Below, in pieces: positions 1 through 10,614 of a DNA stretch of 39,636 bases. Every line of letters begins with the position of its first letter. Positions within the stretch are counted from its first letter, which is position 1. The notes beneath the pieces were generated by a model that saw only the letters and a list, made by a program, of their open reading frames with translations, did no database searches and had not been told where the DNA came from. The translations under genes were made by a program, and so were the position numbers. The stretch covers positions 1 through 39,636 of the forward strand of contig JAPYWL010000009.1 in assembly GCA_028276365.1 (NCBI GenBank), written 5' to 3'. This DNA is from Deltaproteobacteria bacterium (GTDB lineage: Bacteria > DRYD01).

Positions 1-244
1 TTTGATCTTCTTTTAATTTTTTTGAATAATCTTCAAAATTTAAAAAATCTTTAGGATAAATATCTTTATATAATTCAACAAAATCATCAAATGTGATTTT
101 TATTCTATAATAAGCATTTATATTAAAGTGGTAATTACATTTAGGACAAACATATAGATTTTCTTCTAAATCTTGCTTAAATATAATATTTTTACATTTT
201 TCACATTTTATCCAGTTATTTGATTTTTCAGATTTAAAAAACAT
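1..244 (-). CDS. accD: Acetyl-CoA carboxylase carboxyltransferase subunit beta, N-terminal part (runs off window start)
   Basis: Manual reverse-strand translation MFFKSEKSNNWIKCEKCKNIIFKQDLEENLYVCPKCNYHFNINAYYRIK...: the AccD four-Cys zinc finger (WIKCxxC...VCPKCxYHF). Not in the ORF track because it is truncated. Confidence 0.85.
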   Translation of the reverse strand, partial: MFFKSEKSNNWIKCEKCKNIIFKQDLEENLYVCPKCNYHFNINAYYRIKITFDDFVELYKDIYPKDFLNFEDYSKKLKEDQ

Positions 245-327
245 ATTTATTTTATTTTTTTATTTTATTTTGTTTTATTTTATATTTTTATTTTTATGTA
301 ATTGAATTTTTAATGATTTATAAATAC

Positions 328-2064
328 TTAAGTATTACCCATATAAACGACTCTAAGTGCTTCTTCAACGGTAATTATCCCTGCTATGACTTTTCTTATA
401 GCATCATCTTGTAAAGTTTTAAAACCATCTTCTAAAGCTGCTCTCTTTATTTCATTTGAACTACCTCTTCTTAATATAACTTCCCTTACTTTATCTGTTA
501 CAATTAGTAATTCATGGATTCCTGTTCTTCCTTTATACCCAGTACCTTTACATACATCACAGCCTCTACCTTTATAAAATACTATTTCTTCTTCAGTATA
601 AGCTAATCCAATATCTTTAAGTGCTTCTTTTGGTGGAACATAAGGTTCTTTACAATTAGAACAAATAGTTCTTGCTAATCTTTGGGCTAATACTCCTATA
701 ACAGCAGAGGCAACTAAGAATGGCTCTATTCCCATTTCTATTAATCGGGTGGCAGCTGATGGTGCATCATTTGTGTGTAAAGTAGATAATACAAAGTGTC
801 CAGTTAATGCTGCTTCTACAGCTATTTGTGCAGTTTCATGGTCCCGGATTTCCCCAACCATTATTATATCAGGGTCTTGTCGCAAAAATGCCCTTAAAGC
901 ACTTGCAAATGTTACTCCTGCTTTAGGATTAACTTGTACCTGGTTTATCCCCTGGATTTGATATTCTACAGGATCCTCTACTGTACTTATATTTACTGAT
1001 CCATTATTTAGTTTATTTAAACAAGCATACAAAGTAGTAGATTTTCCTGAACCTGTTGGTCCTGTTACTAATAACATCCCATAGGGTTTAGATATTAACC
1101 ATTCTAATTTTTCTTTTATATCTGGCATAAATCCAAGTCTATCTAATCCTAATTGAACGGAGCTTTTATCTAGTATCCGCATTACTACTTTTTCGCCATT
1201 AACAGTTGGGATAGTGGATACCCGTAAGTCAAAGTCTCTTCCTTCGTATTTAAGGTGGATTTTTCCGTCTTGAGGTTTTCTTCTTTCGGCTATATCTAAA
1301 GCAGACATTATTTTTATTCTTGATACCATAGGTGCTAATAAGTGTTTAGGTACTCTCATTATTTCATGTAATATTCCATCCATCCTATATCTAACTACTA
1401 CTTCTTTAGGCCAGGGTTCTATATGGATATCTGAAGCTCTATCAGAGATAGCGTGGAATATTATTTGATTAACTAACTTAACTATTGGAGCTTCATCTAC
1501 CATTTCTCTTAATTTATCTACTGAAATATCTTCTTCCTCTAAATCCCCTAATTCTAAATTAGCAAAATCTTCAACATTTATTTCTTTTATAGCACTCTCT
1601 ATTTCATCAGCTTCTGCTATTTCTGTTGAACCGTACAGTTTGTTTATATATTTTTTGATATCACTTTCGGTAGCCATCATAGTTTCTACTTGTAATCCTG
1701 TCATTAATAGTATATCATCTACTGTATTAACATCTAAGGGATCTACCATCGCTATATATAATTTATCACCTTCTATTTTGACAGGTACTACATTATATCT
1801 CCTTGCTAAATTATCTGGTAAAAATTTAGTTAATTCATGATTAATTTCTAAAGTTGATAAATCTACAAATTCAAACCCTAATTCTTCTGCTAATAATTGG
1901 AATATTTCTTTTTCTGTTAGGTATCCTAATTCTACTAATACTTTATCTAATTCTTTTCCATCTTCTTCGGCTTTTTGTAAAGCTCTTTCTAATTGTCTTT
2001 TAGTTAAGTATTCTTTTTTTATTAATAATTCTGGTAAATCTTTTTTTATTTTTTGATCTAACAT
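328..2064 (-). CDS. pilB: Type IV pilus assembly / type II secretion ATPase (PilB/GspE family)
   Basis: MshEN-like N-terminus, Walker A GPTGSGKSTT, Asp box, GEIRDHETAQIA, TLHTNDA, and zinc tetracysteine CSNC...CDVC. Confidence 0.93.
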   Translation of the reverse strand: MLDQKIKKDLPELLIKKEYLTKRQLERALQKAEEDGKELDKVLVELGYLTEKEIFQLLAEELGFEFVDLSTLEINHELTKFLPDNLARRYNVVPVKIEGDKLYIAMVDPLDVNTVDDILLMTGLQVETMMATESDIKKYINKLYGSTEIAEADEIESAIKEINVEDFANLELGDLEEEDISVDKLREMVDEAPIVKLVNQIIFHAISDRASDIHIEPWPKEVVVRYRMDGILHEIMRVPKHLLAPMVSRIKIMSALDIAERRKPQDGKIHLKYEGRDFDLRVSTIPTVNGEKVVMRILDKSSVQLGLDRLGFMPDIKEKLEWLISKPYGMLLVTGPTGSGKSTTLYACLNKLNNGSVNISTVEDPVEYQIQGINQVQVNPKAGVTFASALRAFLRQDPDIIMVGEIRDHETAQIAVEAALTGHFVLSTLHTNDAPSAATRLIEMGIEPFLVASAVIGVLAQRLARTICSNCKEPYVPPKEALKDIGLAYTEEEIVFYKGRGCDVCKGTGYKGRTGIHELLIVTDKVREVILRRGSSNEIKRAALEDGFKTLQDDAIRKVIAGIITVEEALRVVYMGNT

Positions 2065-2259
2065 TTTATCACCTACCTTAAACTACCTAAAAAGATTGTA
2101 AAACTAAATAAAATATTATTAAAATATCTTCCTATTTTTTTTTTAGATATTTTTTTGTAATTTTCCTCTTTTTCATCTAAAAATATTTTAATTTGAAAAT
2201 TTAAATGTAAGTTTAGTTTTAATGAAGGATTTATTTTTTAGATTATAAAAGTATAAAAT

Positions 2260-4458
2260 ATGTATAACTCTTTAAAATTTTCAAAATCATTATATCTTAA
2301 GTCCCATTCTTTGAATCCGATTAATTGGTATGAATGGAAAGAAGATATTTTAAAAAAAGCTATTGATGAAGATAAAATGATTTTCTTATCTATTGGGTAT
2401 TATAGTTGTTATTGGTGTCATGTTATGGAGCAAGAAGTTTTTAATGATAAAAATATAGCTGAATTGTTAAATAAATATTTTATAAGTATAAAAGTAGATA
2501 AGGAAGAGATGCCTGAAATTGATAGCTATTATATTAATTGTATGTATCTTATAAATGGTTATGCGGGGTATCCTGCTAACTTTATCTTAACTCCCTCTTT
2601 AAAACCATTTTTAGCTTTTACTTACCTACCTAAAAATCAATTTGAGAATCTAATTATAAATGCTATTGATTTATTTTATAGCCAAAGGCAAAAGGTTTAT
2701 GATATTGCCGATGAAATAGTTAATAATATATCCTTGTTTTTTAATTCAAAATTTAAAACTACTAATCTAAATAAGCAGGAAATAGAATCTAATTTAGAAA
2801 AAATTGATAAGATCTTTTATTCTAATTTAGATATCTATGGGGGATTTAATGATAAACCTAAATTCCCTCCTCATCAGATCTTAGAATACTTATTAACGAG
2901 ATTTGAGAAAGTTAAATCTAAAAATATTTATACTATGTTTAGTTTAACATTGGATAAAATGATGGTTGGAGGGATTTATGATCATATTGATTTTGGGTTT
3001 TATAGATATTCTGTTGATAATACGTGGACTGTACCTCATTTTGAAAAAATGCTCTATGATAATTCATATTTATTATTTTTATACACTAAAGCTTTCGCTT
3101 TGACTAATAATTGGTATTATTTTAATGTTTTTACTGAGATATGGGAATTCTTAAAACGAGAGTTTTTAATAATAAATAATCCTTATGAATCTGCTTTTAT
3201 TTCTTCTACTAGTGCTATTAGTTACATAGATAAAGATAAGTTTGAAGAAGGGGCTTATTATTTATTTAATTATAATGAAATAAAATCTATCCTTAGTAGT
3301 GATGAAATTTCATTTTTTAAACAATATTATGATATTGAAACCGAAAATTTTTATAACTTTCATACAAAATATAAAGGAACTATTATAACTAAAATTAATT
3401 TTGAAGATAATTATTATACTTACTTAAAATTAAACCAAATAAAAACTAAATTAAGAGAATATAGAAAAAGTAGATATCAATTACTAAAGGATACAAAGAT
3501 AATAACTAGCTGGAATTTAATACTTAGTTTGTATTTAATTAGATCTTATAAAGAATTAAACGATTATTTAATATACTCTGAATTTATTGATAACGAATTA
3601 AATAATAACAATCAATTAAATAATACAATAAAAGAAATAGCTAATAAAATTAAAGAGGAGTTTAAAAATTATTCGCTTAAAATAATAACTTTTATACTGA
3701 ATAATCTTTTTAAGGACAATAAATTATATCATGTTTATTATGATAATGAAGTAAAAGAATCAAATTATATTCTTTTAGAAGATTACGCTCTTTTATTGTT
3801 AAATTTAATTGAAATAAAAAGGATTTTAAAAGACCATGAAGCTCTAAAAAAAATAAAAAATTTGGAAAATTTAGGCAATATAGACTTATTAATAATTAAA
3901 TTTAAAAACGATATTTTAAATTATTTTTATAAAAACAAAACATTATATGATAATTTTTATTTTGATAATTTAAATAGAAATTATAATAATTCAACGAATT
4001 TGGAAGCTTTAAAACTTATAAATTCTTGTACTTTTTTAGACTCTTCTATTTCCTCTAATTTATCATTTTTTTTAAATTCGTTTTATTATCTTGATAAAAA
4101 AATTTTCCTTGAAGTTTTAAGTAATTATATTGAATTAATTAATTTATATCCATTATCCTGTGGTTCTTTGTTATATAATATTTTATTGTTCTTATTTGAT
4201 TACAATATGAATTATAATTACAGGTTAATAAATAATTTGTTATTTGTTGATAATCCAAATTATGAGATTAAAAACATTAAAGTTTTGAAATTTTCTTTAG
4301 ATTATAAAAAATTAAGTAAAAATTGTTATCATATTGACTTTAATAAAGAAAAAATAATTAAAGAATTAAATTTAAAAGATGAAAATAAAATAAGTCTAAA
4401 TTTTGATATTTGTAATGATAGAGAATGCTATTATTCTAAGATTTTGATTTATAGCTAA
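2260..4458 (+). CDS. Thioredoxin-domain protein of the YyaL/DUF255 family
   Basis: N-terminus NPINWYEWKEDILKKAIDEDKMIFLSIGYYSCYWCHVMEQEVF...IKVDKEEMPEID matches the SIGYxxCxWCHVM family signature; the C-terminal half is divergent. Confidence 0.85.
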   Translation: MYNSLKFSKSLYLKSHSLNPINWYEWKEDILKKAIDEDKMIFLSIGYYSCYWCHVMEQEVFNDKNIAELLNKYFISIKVDKEEMPEIDSYYINCMYLINGYAGYPANFILTPSLKPFLAFTYLPKNQFENLIINAIDLFYSQRQKVYDIADEIVNNISLFFNSKFKTTNLNKQEIESNLEKIDKIFYSNLDIYGGFNDKPKFPPHQILEYLLTRFEKVKSKNIYTMFSLTLDKMMVGGIYDHIDFGFYRYSVDNTWTVPHFEKMLYDNSYLLFLYTKAFALTNNWYYFNVFTEIWEFLKREFLIINNPYESAFISSTSAISYIDKDKFEEGAYYLFNYNEIKSILSSDEISFFKQYYDIETENFYNFHTKYKGTIITKINFEDNYYTYLKLNQIKTKLREYRKSRYQLLKDTKIITSWNLILSLYLIRSYKELNDYLIYSEFIDNELNNNNQLNNTIKEIANKIKEEFKNYSLKIITFILNNLFKDNKLYHVYYDNEVKESNYILLEDYALLLLNLIEIKRILKDHEALKKIKNLENLGNIDLLIIKFKNDILNYFYKNKTLYDNFYFDNLNRNYNNSTNLEALKLINSCTFLDSSISSNLSFFLNSFYYLDKKIFLEVLSNYIELINLYPLSCGSLLYNILLFLFDYNMNYNYRLINNLLFVDNPNYEIKNIKVLKFSLDYKKLSKNCYHIDFNKEKIIKELNLKDENKISLNFDICNDRECYYSKILIYS

Positions 4459-4477
4459 AGAAATATATTTATAATTT

Positions 4478-4903
4478 ATGGAGATTTTAGTAACAGTTGG
4501 GTCTTTGATAATAAATAAATCAAAATTGTTAAATAATAAATTTTTGCTAATAAAGACCCATAAATGGAATGGATTATGGGGGATACCTGGGGGTAAAGTT
4601 AAATATAAAGAGAAAATAATAGATGCTTTAAAGCGGGAGATTTTTGAAGAAACTAATCTAAAAATCTATAATATAAAATTCATTACTTTTTTTGAGGCTA
4701 TAGAAGATAAAAATTTTTATAAAAAAAATCATATGATATTATTTAATTATTTAGCTTTTACTAAAAATATAAAATTAAAGCTAAATGATGAAATTCAAGA
4801 TTATATTTGGATATCATATAAAGAATATAAATTCAAAACTATTAATAAGGAGTTAATTGTTAATGATTATACTAAAAAACTAATAGATATCATATTTAAA
4901 TAG
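4478..4903 (+). CDS. NUDIX hydrolase
   Basis: Nudix box GGKVKYKEKIIDALKREIFEETNL (GX5EX7REUXEEXGU-like). Confidence 0.9.
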   Translation: MEILVTVGSLIINKSKLLNNKFLLIKTHKWNGLWGIPGGKVKYKEKIIDALKREIFEETNLKIYNIKFITFFEAIEDKNFYKKNHMILFNYLAFTKNIKLKLNDEIQDYIWISYKEYKFKTINKELIVNDYTKKLIDIIFK

Positions 4904-4910
4904 ATGTTGT

Positions 4911-6278
4911 ATGAAAAAACAGAAAGTAAGTTATATTTGTAGTGAATGTGGATATATTTCTAAGTATTGGTTAGGTAGATGTCCTAATTGTGAGAATTGG
5001 GATACTTTTGTTGAAAATAATAAACAATTTAATAAAGATGAGAAAAATATTAAATCAGAGCTTAATGTTAAGAATATAAGTGATATAGTAGTAGATGATA
5101 AAATTTATTACCCTACAGGTATTTTAGAAGTGGATAGATGTTTAGGAGGGGGGTTTTTCAAAAAGAGTTTAGTATTGTTATCTGGTGAGCCTGGAGTAGG
5201 GAAATCTACTTTAACTTTACAAATAGCTAATAATCTACCTTTAAAAGTTATCTATATATCTTCAGAAGAGGCAGCTATTCATATTAAGTCAAGATTTGAT
5301 AGAATTAGTAAATCAAATATTAATAGAAATTTATTTATTTTTGAGAATTCTAATTTAGGGTATATATTGGATGCTATAAGCGATTTTGATTTTGTTATAA
5401 TAGATTCAATACAATCTATATTTGATCCAGAGCTTGATACTCCAATTGGTTCTACTTCTCAGGTTAAATCTTGTATAGATAAGATAATAAATTATTCAAA
5501 ATTAAATGATAAGATATTTTTGATATTAGCTCATATAACTAAGAGTGGATTAATTGCGGGTCCAAAATTCTTAGAGCATATGGTTGATACTACTTTATTT
5601 TTAGAAAATAAAGATGAATATAGAATATTAAGGGTTAAGAAAAATAGGTATGGTTCTACTCAAGAGATCGGATTATTTACTATGACTCCTTATGGATTAA
5701 TTGAAAGCAATGTTTCTATTGATTTTAAATTAAGTAATCCAGGTTCTGTTTATTTCTTTTTATTAGAAGGTTCAAGATTTATTCCTTTAGAGATTCAATC
5801 GCTTGTTAGTAAAGCATATTTTGAAAAACCTAAGAGAATAGCTTGGGGCTTGGATCCTGTTAAGTTATCTGTTATTATTTCTATTATTCAGAAATTTTTA
5901 AGATTTGATTTATATAAGTATGATGTTATTTCAAGTGTAGTAGGGGCTTTAAAAATATTTGATCCCTTAGCTGATTTCTCTATTGCTGCTTCTATTATAT
6001 CTAGTTACTTAAATATTAATTTTTCGAAATCATTGTTTATTGGGAATTTAAGTCTATATTCTTATATTACTCCAATTAATCCTTCTTTGTTTTTTAGTAT
6101 TGTTTTACAAGCTTTTAGATATAATATTGAAAATATTTACTCTAGTTATGATTTATCTGAGGTTAATGAAATATTGAAAAATAACTTAGGGAATTTAAGT
6201 GAATTACCAAAAATTATGGAAAAAATTAAATTTAATAGGGTAGAGAAATTAAGTGATTTATTGGATTATATAAAGTGA
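4911..6278 (+). CDS. radA: DNA repair protein RadA
   Basis: N-terminal zinc finger CSECGYISKYWLGRCPNCENWDTF, Walker A GEPGVGKST, RadA motif KNRYGST, Lon-like C-terminal region. Confidence 0.95.
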   Translation: MKKQKVSYICSECGYISKYWLGRCPNCENWDTFVENNKQFNKDEKNIKSELNVKNISDIVVDDKIYYPTGILEVDRCLGGGFFKKSLVLLSGEPGVGKSTLTLQIANNLPLKVIYISSEEAAIHIKSRFDRISKSNINRNLFIFENSNLGYILDAISDFDFVIIDSIQSIFDPELDTPIGSTSQVKSCIDKIINYSKLNDKIFLILAHITKSGLIAGPKFLEHMVDTTLFLENKDEYRILRVKKNRYGSTQEIGLFTMTPYGLIESNVSIDFKLSNPGSVYFFLLEGSRFIPLEIQSLVSKAYFEKPKRIAWGLDPVKLSVIISIIQKFLRFDLYKYDVISSVVGALKIFDPLADFSIAASIISSYLNINFSKSLFIGNLSLYSYITPINPSLFFSIVLQAFRYNIENIYSSYDLSEVNEILKNNLGNLSELPKIMEKIKFNRVEKLSDLLDYIK

Positions 6279-6354
6279 TAAAAGAAATGTTTTTTAGTTA
6301 TTTTTTAGGAAGGAAATTTTTAAGAAATGTATAAAAGATAATAGGGAGTGTTAA

Positions 6355-6426
6355 GCGGTAGTAGCTCAGTGGTAGAGCACTACCTTGCCAAGGTAGGGGT
6401 CGCGGGTTCAAGTCCCGTCTACCGCT
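6355..6426 (+). tRNA. tRNA-Gly (anticodon GCC)
   Basis: GCGGTAG...CTACCGC acceptor pairing, D-arm AGCTCAGTGGTAGAGC, anticodon loop CTTGCCAAG, T-arm GGGTTCAAGTCCC; CCA not encoded. Confidence 0.95.
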
Positions 6427-6471
6427 TTTTTCTTTATATCTCTTTTAGATTTTAACTTAACTAAGAATTAG

Positions 6472-6547
6472 CGGGGTGTAGCTCAGCTTGGTTTAGAGCG
6501 CGTGCCTTGGGAGCACGAGGTCCGCGGTTCAAATCCGCGCACCCCGA
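6472..6547 (+). tRNA. tRNA-Pro (anticodon TGG)
   Basis: CGGGGTG...CACCCCG acceptor, anticodon loop CTTGGGAG, T-arm GCGGTTCAAATCCGC; CCA not encoded. Confidence 0.95.
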
Positions 6548-6558
6548 CTTATATTATC

Positions 6559-7215
6559 GTGAACATTAAAATAGAAATAATTTCCTCTGCTTTTGAAAAT
6601 AATGATTATCCTAAAGGAGTAGCCTGCTTTAAAGCTACTTTAAATTATAATAATATAAATATTGAAGTGTTTAATACTTTTGTTGCTAATTCCTTAAATA
6701 TATCTGATTTAGCTCAAGCTGATAATCAATGTCAAAATTTACTTATTAAAAAAGTTATTAGTATACTTGAATTTATAAATTACAAAATAAATAATGAATT
6801 ATTTAATAAAATTACTAATGAAAAAGTTCTTAAGGATTATAATTATACTTTTAATAATGATTATAATAATGATTATAATGAAGTAATAAAAGATAAGAAT
6901 TATAAAAAGAAAACTTTAAATCTTGCTACTGAATTAGGAATTTCTATTGATAAAATATCTAAAATATCCTATAAATTAAATGGGATATCTAATTTAAATG
7001 ACCTTAATAATAATCAATGGAAAGAGATTTATAATTTTATAATACAAAAAATTAATAATTATAAATCTAAAGTATCAAAGAATTATAATTTAATTGATAA
7101 TTATCAAGAATATGAGAAAATAGAAAAAAATAATATTAAAGGTAGTATAAAAAATAATGATGAATTGGAAGATAATGAAGTAATTTTGGAAGATGAATGG
7201 AATGAAATTTTATAG
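6559..7215 (+). CDS. Hypothetical protein; likely GTG start at 6559 rather than the track start inside tRNA-Pro
   Basis: The track ORF begins at 6502, inside the tRNA. GTG at 6559 is in frame and gives (M)NIKIEIISSAFENNDYPKG... Confidence 0.6.
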   Translation: MNIKIEIISSAFENNDYPKGVACFKATLNYNNINIEVFNTFVANSLNISDLAQADNQCQNLLIKKVISILEFINYKINNELFNKITNEKVLKDYNYTFNNDYNNDYNEVIKDKNYKKKTLNLATELGISIDKISKISYKLNGISNLNDLNNNQWKEIYNFIIQKINNYKSKVSKNYNLIDNYQEYEKIEKNNIKGSIKNNDELEDNEVILEDEWNEIL

Positions 7216-7262
7216 TTAAAGGGAAGACTTTGTAGCTAATTAGATTTTTATAATTTAGTTTT

Positions 7263-8099
7263 ATGTTAAAAGTTGTTGATATTTATAAAACTTATAAAAA
7301 GGGAAAGCAAATAATAAATGCTTTACAGGGATTAAGTTTTGAAGTAAATGAAAATGAATCGTTTGCAATAATTGGTCCAAATGGAGCAGGAAAAACTACT
7401 ACTATTAAAATTATTTTAAGTTTAATTTATCCTGATAAGGGAAAAGTTTTTATATTTGATAAGGATACTGTAGATTATACTACCAGAAGATATATAGGAT
7501 TTGCTCCTGAGATTCCTTATTATCCTTTACATATGACTGCTATAGAATTATTAAAAATTTTTTTAAATATATACAATTTAAAGTTAAATAAAGAAAAAAT
7601 AGAGGAATATTTTGAATTAGTTAAGTTAAAAGATTTTATGAATACTCCTTTAAGTAATTATTCAAAAGGTATGCTTCAAAGGTTTAGTATATTACAAGCT
7701 ATTATAATTCAGCCTAAGTTACTTATATTAGATGAGTTAACAAGTGGTTTAGATCCTATAGGACAATTTGAGATCATAGAGATAGTTAAGAAATTAAAAG
7801 GGAAAACTACTATTTTATTTACTTCCCATAATTTATCTGAGGTGGAGCAGATATGTGATAGATTAGTTATTATAAATAGAGGTAGAGCTATATTTTATGG
7901 AAGTATTTTAGAATTAAAACAAAAGTTCTCTTTTAATAAATATATATTAAAATATAAAGAAGGAAATCAAATAAAGGAAATAGAATTGGATAATTTAGAA
8001 AATATTAATATATCCTTTAATGAACTAATTGAATTAAAAAGGAAGGAATTATCAATGTACGAAATATTTTTTGAATTAATTACAAAAGATAGGAATTAG
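7263..8099 (+). CDS. ABC transporter ATP-binding protein
   Basis: Walker A GPNGAGKTTT, signature NYSKGMLQR, Walker B LLILDELTSGLDP. Confidence 0.95.
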   Translation: MLKVVDIYKTYKKGKQIINALQGLSFEVNENESFAIIGPNGAGKTTTIKIILSLIYPDKGKVFIFDKDTVDYTTRRYIGFAPEIPYYPLHMTAIELLKIFLNIYNLKLNKEKIEEYFELVKLKDFMNTPLSNYSKGMLQRFSILQAIIIQPKLLILDELTSGLDPIGQFEIIEIVKKLKGKTTILFTSHNLSEVEQICDRLVIINRGRAIFYGSILELKQKFSFNKYILKYKEGNQIKEIELDNLENINISFNELIELKRKELSMYEIFFELITKDRN

Positions 8100-8138
8100 A
8101 AAAAAAGAGAAAAATAAATAAAAATAAAAAGTTAAACT

Positions 8139-8621
8139 ATGATAGATAAAGAAAAACCTTACTTTGAGTTATCTAAGATCCAAGATTTGACTAAGGATAT
8201 ATTAGATGCTGTTTTTATTAAGAATTTTCAGTTAAAAAGAAATTATAAGGTTGATGTAGATATTTTTAATATTGATAATAAGATAATATTAGTAGTAAAT
8301 TTACCGGGTGTTGATCCTAAGGAAACTGAGTTTTTAGTTGATAAGGATGAGGTGATAGTTAAGGCTCATAGAAATTTGTTTTTACCTCAAGAAATGTTAA
8401 ACTTAAAAGATTATAATGAGTTAATTCAATATGTATCTAATAATGCTATAGCTATTGAAAATTACTATGGAGATATTCAAAGGAAAATAAAGTTACCTTT
8501 TGAAGTAGAGTTAGATAATATAAGGGTAGTATATGTAAGAGGGATGTTTTTTATTTATTTAAATAAAAAATCAAAACAAAAGTTAGAACAAAAAAAAGAT
8601 GATGAAGTAAATGAAAAATAA
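8139..8621 (+). CDS. Hsp20/alpha-crystallin family small heat shock protein
   Basis: YKVDVDIFNIDNKIILVVNLPGVDPKETEFLVDKDEVIVKAHR and GDIQRKIKLPFEVELDNI are ACD-like. Confidence 0.8.
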   Translation: MIDKEKPYFELSKIQDLTKDILDAVFIKNFQLKRNYKVDVDIFNIDNKIILVVNLPGVDPKETEFLVDKDEVIVKAHRNLFLPQEMLNLKDYNELIQYVSNNAIAIENYYGDIQRKIKLPFEVELDNIRVVYVRGMFFIYLNKKSKQKLEQKKDDEVNEK

Positions 8622-8662
8622 TTAAAAAAAATAATTCTAAATTATAATTCTCAATTATTTAT

Positions 8663-8866
8663 ATGTCAAAGATTATAATCAGTTTAATAAATTTTTATAA
8701 AAAATATTTTAAAAGGGGTTATAGAGTTTGTAAGTATTATCCGTCTTGTTCAGATTACGCTATTATTTCTTTAAATAAATATGGTGTTATTAAGGGGAGT
8801 ATTAAATCTATTATAAGAATAATAAAATGTAATCCTTTTTCAAAAGGAGGAATAGATTTACCATAA
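8663..8866 (+). CDS. yidD: Membrane protein insertion efficiency factor YidD
   Basis: 67 aa with [19 protein letters not shown]...[10 protein letters not shown] (YidD family). Confidence 0.93.
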   Translation: MSKIIISLINFYKKYFKRGYRVCKYYPSCSDYAIISLNKYGVIKGSIKSIIRIIKCNPFSKGGIDLP

Positions 8867-8945
8867 AATTATAAAATGAAAAATTATAAAAATCTAAAAT
8901 GAAATATAAAACTGAATAAAAAAGAGTATTGTTGGTGGTGATAAT

Positions 8946-9863
8946 GTGAATATTAAAGTTTGTAATAAATGCAAGACAGAAAATGATGAGAGTTATAATT
9001 ATTGTTTTTCTTGTGGGTATCCTTTAAATGAAGCTATAAAAGAGAAAGAAATAATAAGATTATTGGGGATATCTTTTGGATTAGAAGTTTATAATATGTT
9101 GGATAAACTAATTAATATATATGAGAGTATTTTATATGAGAGGCCGTATTATGCTGATGTTAGGTATAGGTGTGCTTTAGCTTATGAAATAAAAGGGGAT
9201 TATGAAAAAGCTATTTACCATCTAAATGAGGCTTTAAAAATTAATCCTGATTATATTCAGGCTAGATCAAAGTTAGCTGATATTTATGTTATTTTAGGTA
9301 ATTATCAGGAAGCTCTTATTGAGTATAAAAATTTATTAAATACAAAGGTAAGGTATACTTTTGCTGATGTACATAACAATATAGGAGTTATTTATGAGAA
9401 GCAGGGGAATGTAAAGCAGGCTAAAGCTTATTATCAAAAAGCTATATCACTTAATCCTAAGTTTGCTAAACCTTATTATAATTTAGGTAATATATATTAT
9501 GAAAAAGGTGATTATGAGCAGGCTATTGCTCACTATAAAAAAGCTTTATCTTTAAAATTAGAGATCCCAGAAGTTTATAATAATCTTGCTTTAGCTTATT
9601 ATAAATTAAACAATTTACAGGAAACTGAAAATAATTTTTTAAATGCAATAAAACTAGATCCCCTTTTCTTTGATGCTTACTATAACATAGTTTTATTTTA
9701 TATTCAAACTAATAATTTTCAAAATGCTAAAAAATATTTAGATATATTAAAACAAAGATATCCTTCTAATTATGAAATAAATTATTTGGAAAAGAATTTA
9801 GATAAAAAAATGAAGGAAACTATAAAAGATGAAATTATTGAAGAAAAAGGTAAAGGAATGTAA
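8946..9863 (+). CDS. TPR protein with N-terminal zinc ribbon
   Basis: CNKCKTENDESYNYCFSCGYPL zinc ribbon followed by multiple TPR units (YYNLGNIYYEKGDYEQAIAHYKKAL...). GTG start. Confidence 0.85.
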   Translation: MNIKVCNKCKTENDESYNYCFSCGYPLNEAIKEKEIIRLLGISFGLEVYNMLDKLINIYESILYERPYYADVRYRCALAYEIKGDYEKAIYHLNEALKINPDYIQARSKLADIYVILGNYQEALIEYKNLLNTKVRYTFADVHNNIGVIYEKQGNVKQAKAYYQKAISLNPKFAKPYYNLGNIYYEKGDYEQAIAHYKKALSLKLEIPEVYNNLALAYYKLNNLQETENNFLNAIKLDPLFFDAYYNIVLFYIQTNNFQNAKKYLDILKQRYPSNYEINYLEKNLDKKMKETIKDEIIEEKGKGM

Positions 9864-9918
9864 AAGAATATAAAATGATGTAAAATAAAATTATAAAATT
9901 ATAAAATTAATATTTATA

Positions 9919-10551
9919 TTGGGGGAAAATATGAAAAGTGGAAAATATAAACAAAGTTTAAATCAAGCAATAAAGATATTAAGTGATTTAGGTATTTCTA
10001 CGGACCCTTTTATAAATTTTAATATAAAGCCAATTGATTTTTATAATTCTATTAATGATGATAATTATACTAAGGAATTAATTAATTTTGTAGTTAATAA
10101 AACTAATAATAAAAATTATGAAATTTTCTTTAAAACTCATGCTAAAAATTATTTAGATCATCTTTTTAAGTCTTATTCTATAATTGAATTATCAATGGAA
10201 AAAGAAGAGGAAAAAGAAGAAGAAAGAAAAAGAAATAGGTTTAAATCTTCTGATTCTAAATTAGAATTTTCTGGTAATCCATTAGGATATTTAGTAAAAG
10301 AAGGTGAAAATGATCTTCAAAAAGCTATTAAATTAATAGAAGAAGCTAACATTTTATATAAGGAAAAGAAATATATTCAATGTAGAGAGATTCTTTTAAG
10401 AGCTTATAACTATAATGCCTTTAATGTAGATTTGTTGTATAATTTATTTTTAATCAATTATATAATAGGGGATTTTGTATTAGCTAATGATTTTTTAAAT
10501 AAATTATTGCTTATAGAGAATATTAAAGAATTAGAATATTTTAGATTTTAA
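9919..10551 (+). CDS. Hypothetical protein with TPR-like C-terminus
   Basis: Open ORF with upstream GGGGGAAA. C-terminal KLIEEANILYKEKKYIQCREILLRAYNYNAFNVDLLYNLFLINYIIGD is TPR-like. Confidence 0.65.
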   Translation: MGENMKSGKYKQSLNQAIKILSDLGISTDPFINFNIKPIDFYNSINDDNYTKELINFVVNKTNNKNYEIFFKTHAKNYLDHLFKSYSIIELSMEKEEEKEEERKRNRFKSSDSKLEFSGNPLGYLVKEGENDLQKAIKLIEEANILYKEKKYIQCREILLRAYNYNAFNVDLLYNLFLINYIIGDFVLANDFLNKLLLIENIKELEYFRF

Positions 10552-10614
10552 AGATGTTTTTGAATTAAAGATAAAGCAAAGTAAAAATATATAATTGGAA
10601 GGGGTTAGTTTTTT

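Noticed and set aside
386-1840. Plus-strand ORFs of 60-70 aa opposite pilB (386-577, 749-961, 1640-1840)
   Set aside because: Antisense to a clearly conserved ATPase gene, with low-complexity hydrophobic translations and no motifs.
6502-6558. Track start of the 237-aa ORF (MPWEHEVRGSNPRTPTYII)
   Set aside because: These codons are tRNA-Pro sequence; the in-frame GTG at 6559 is a better start.
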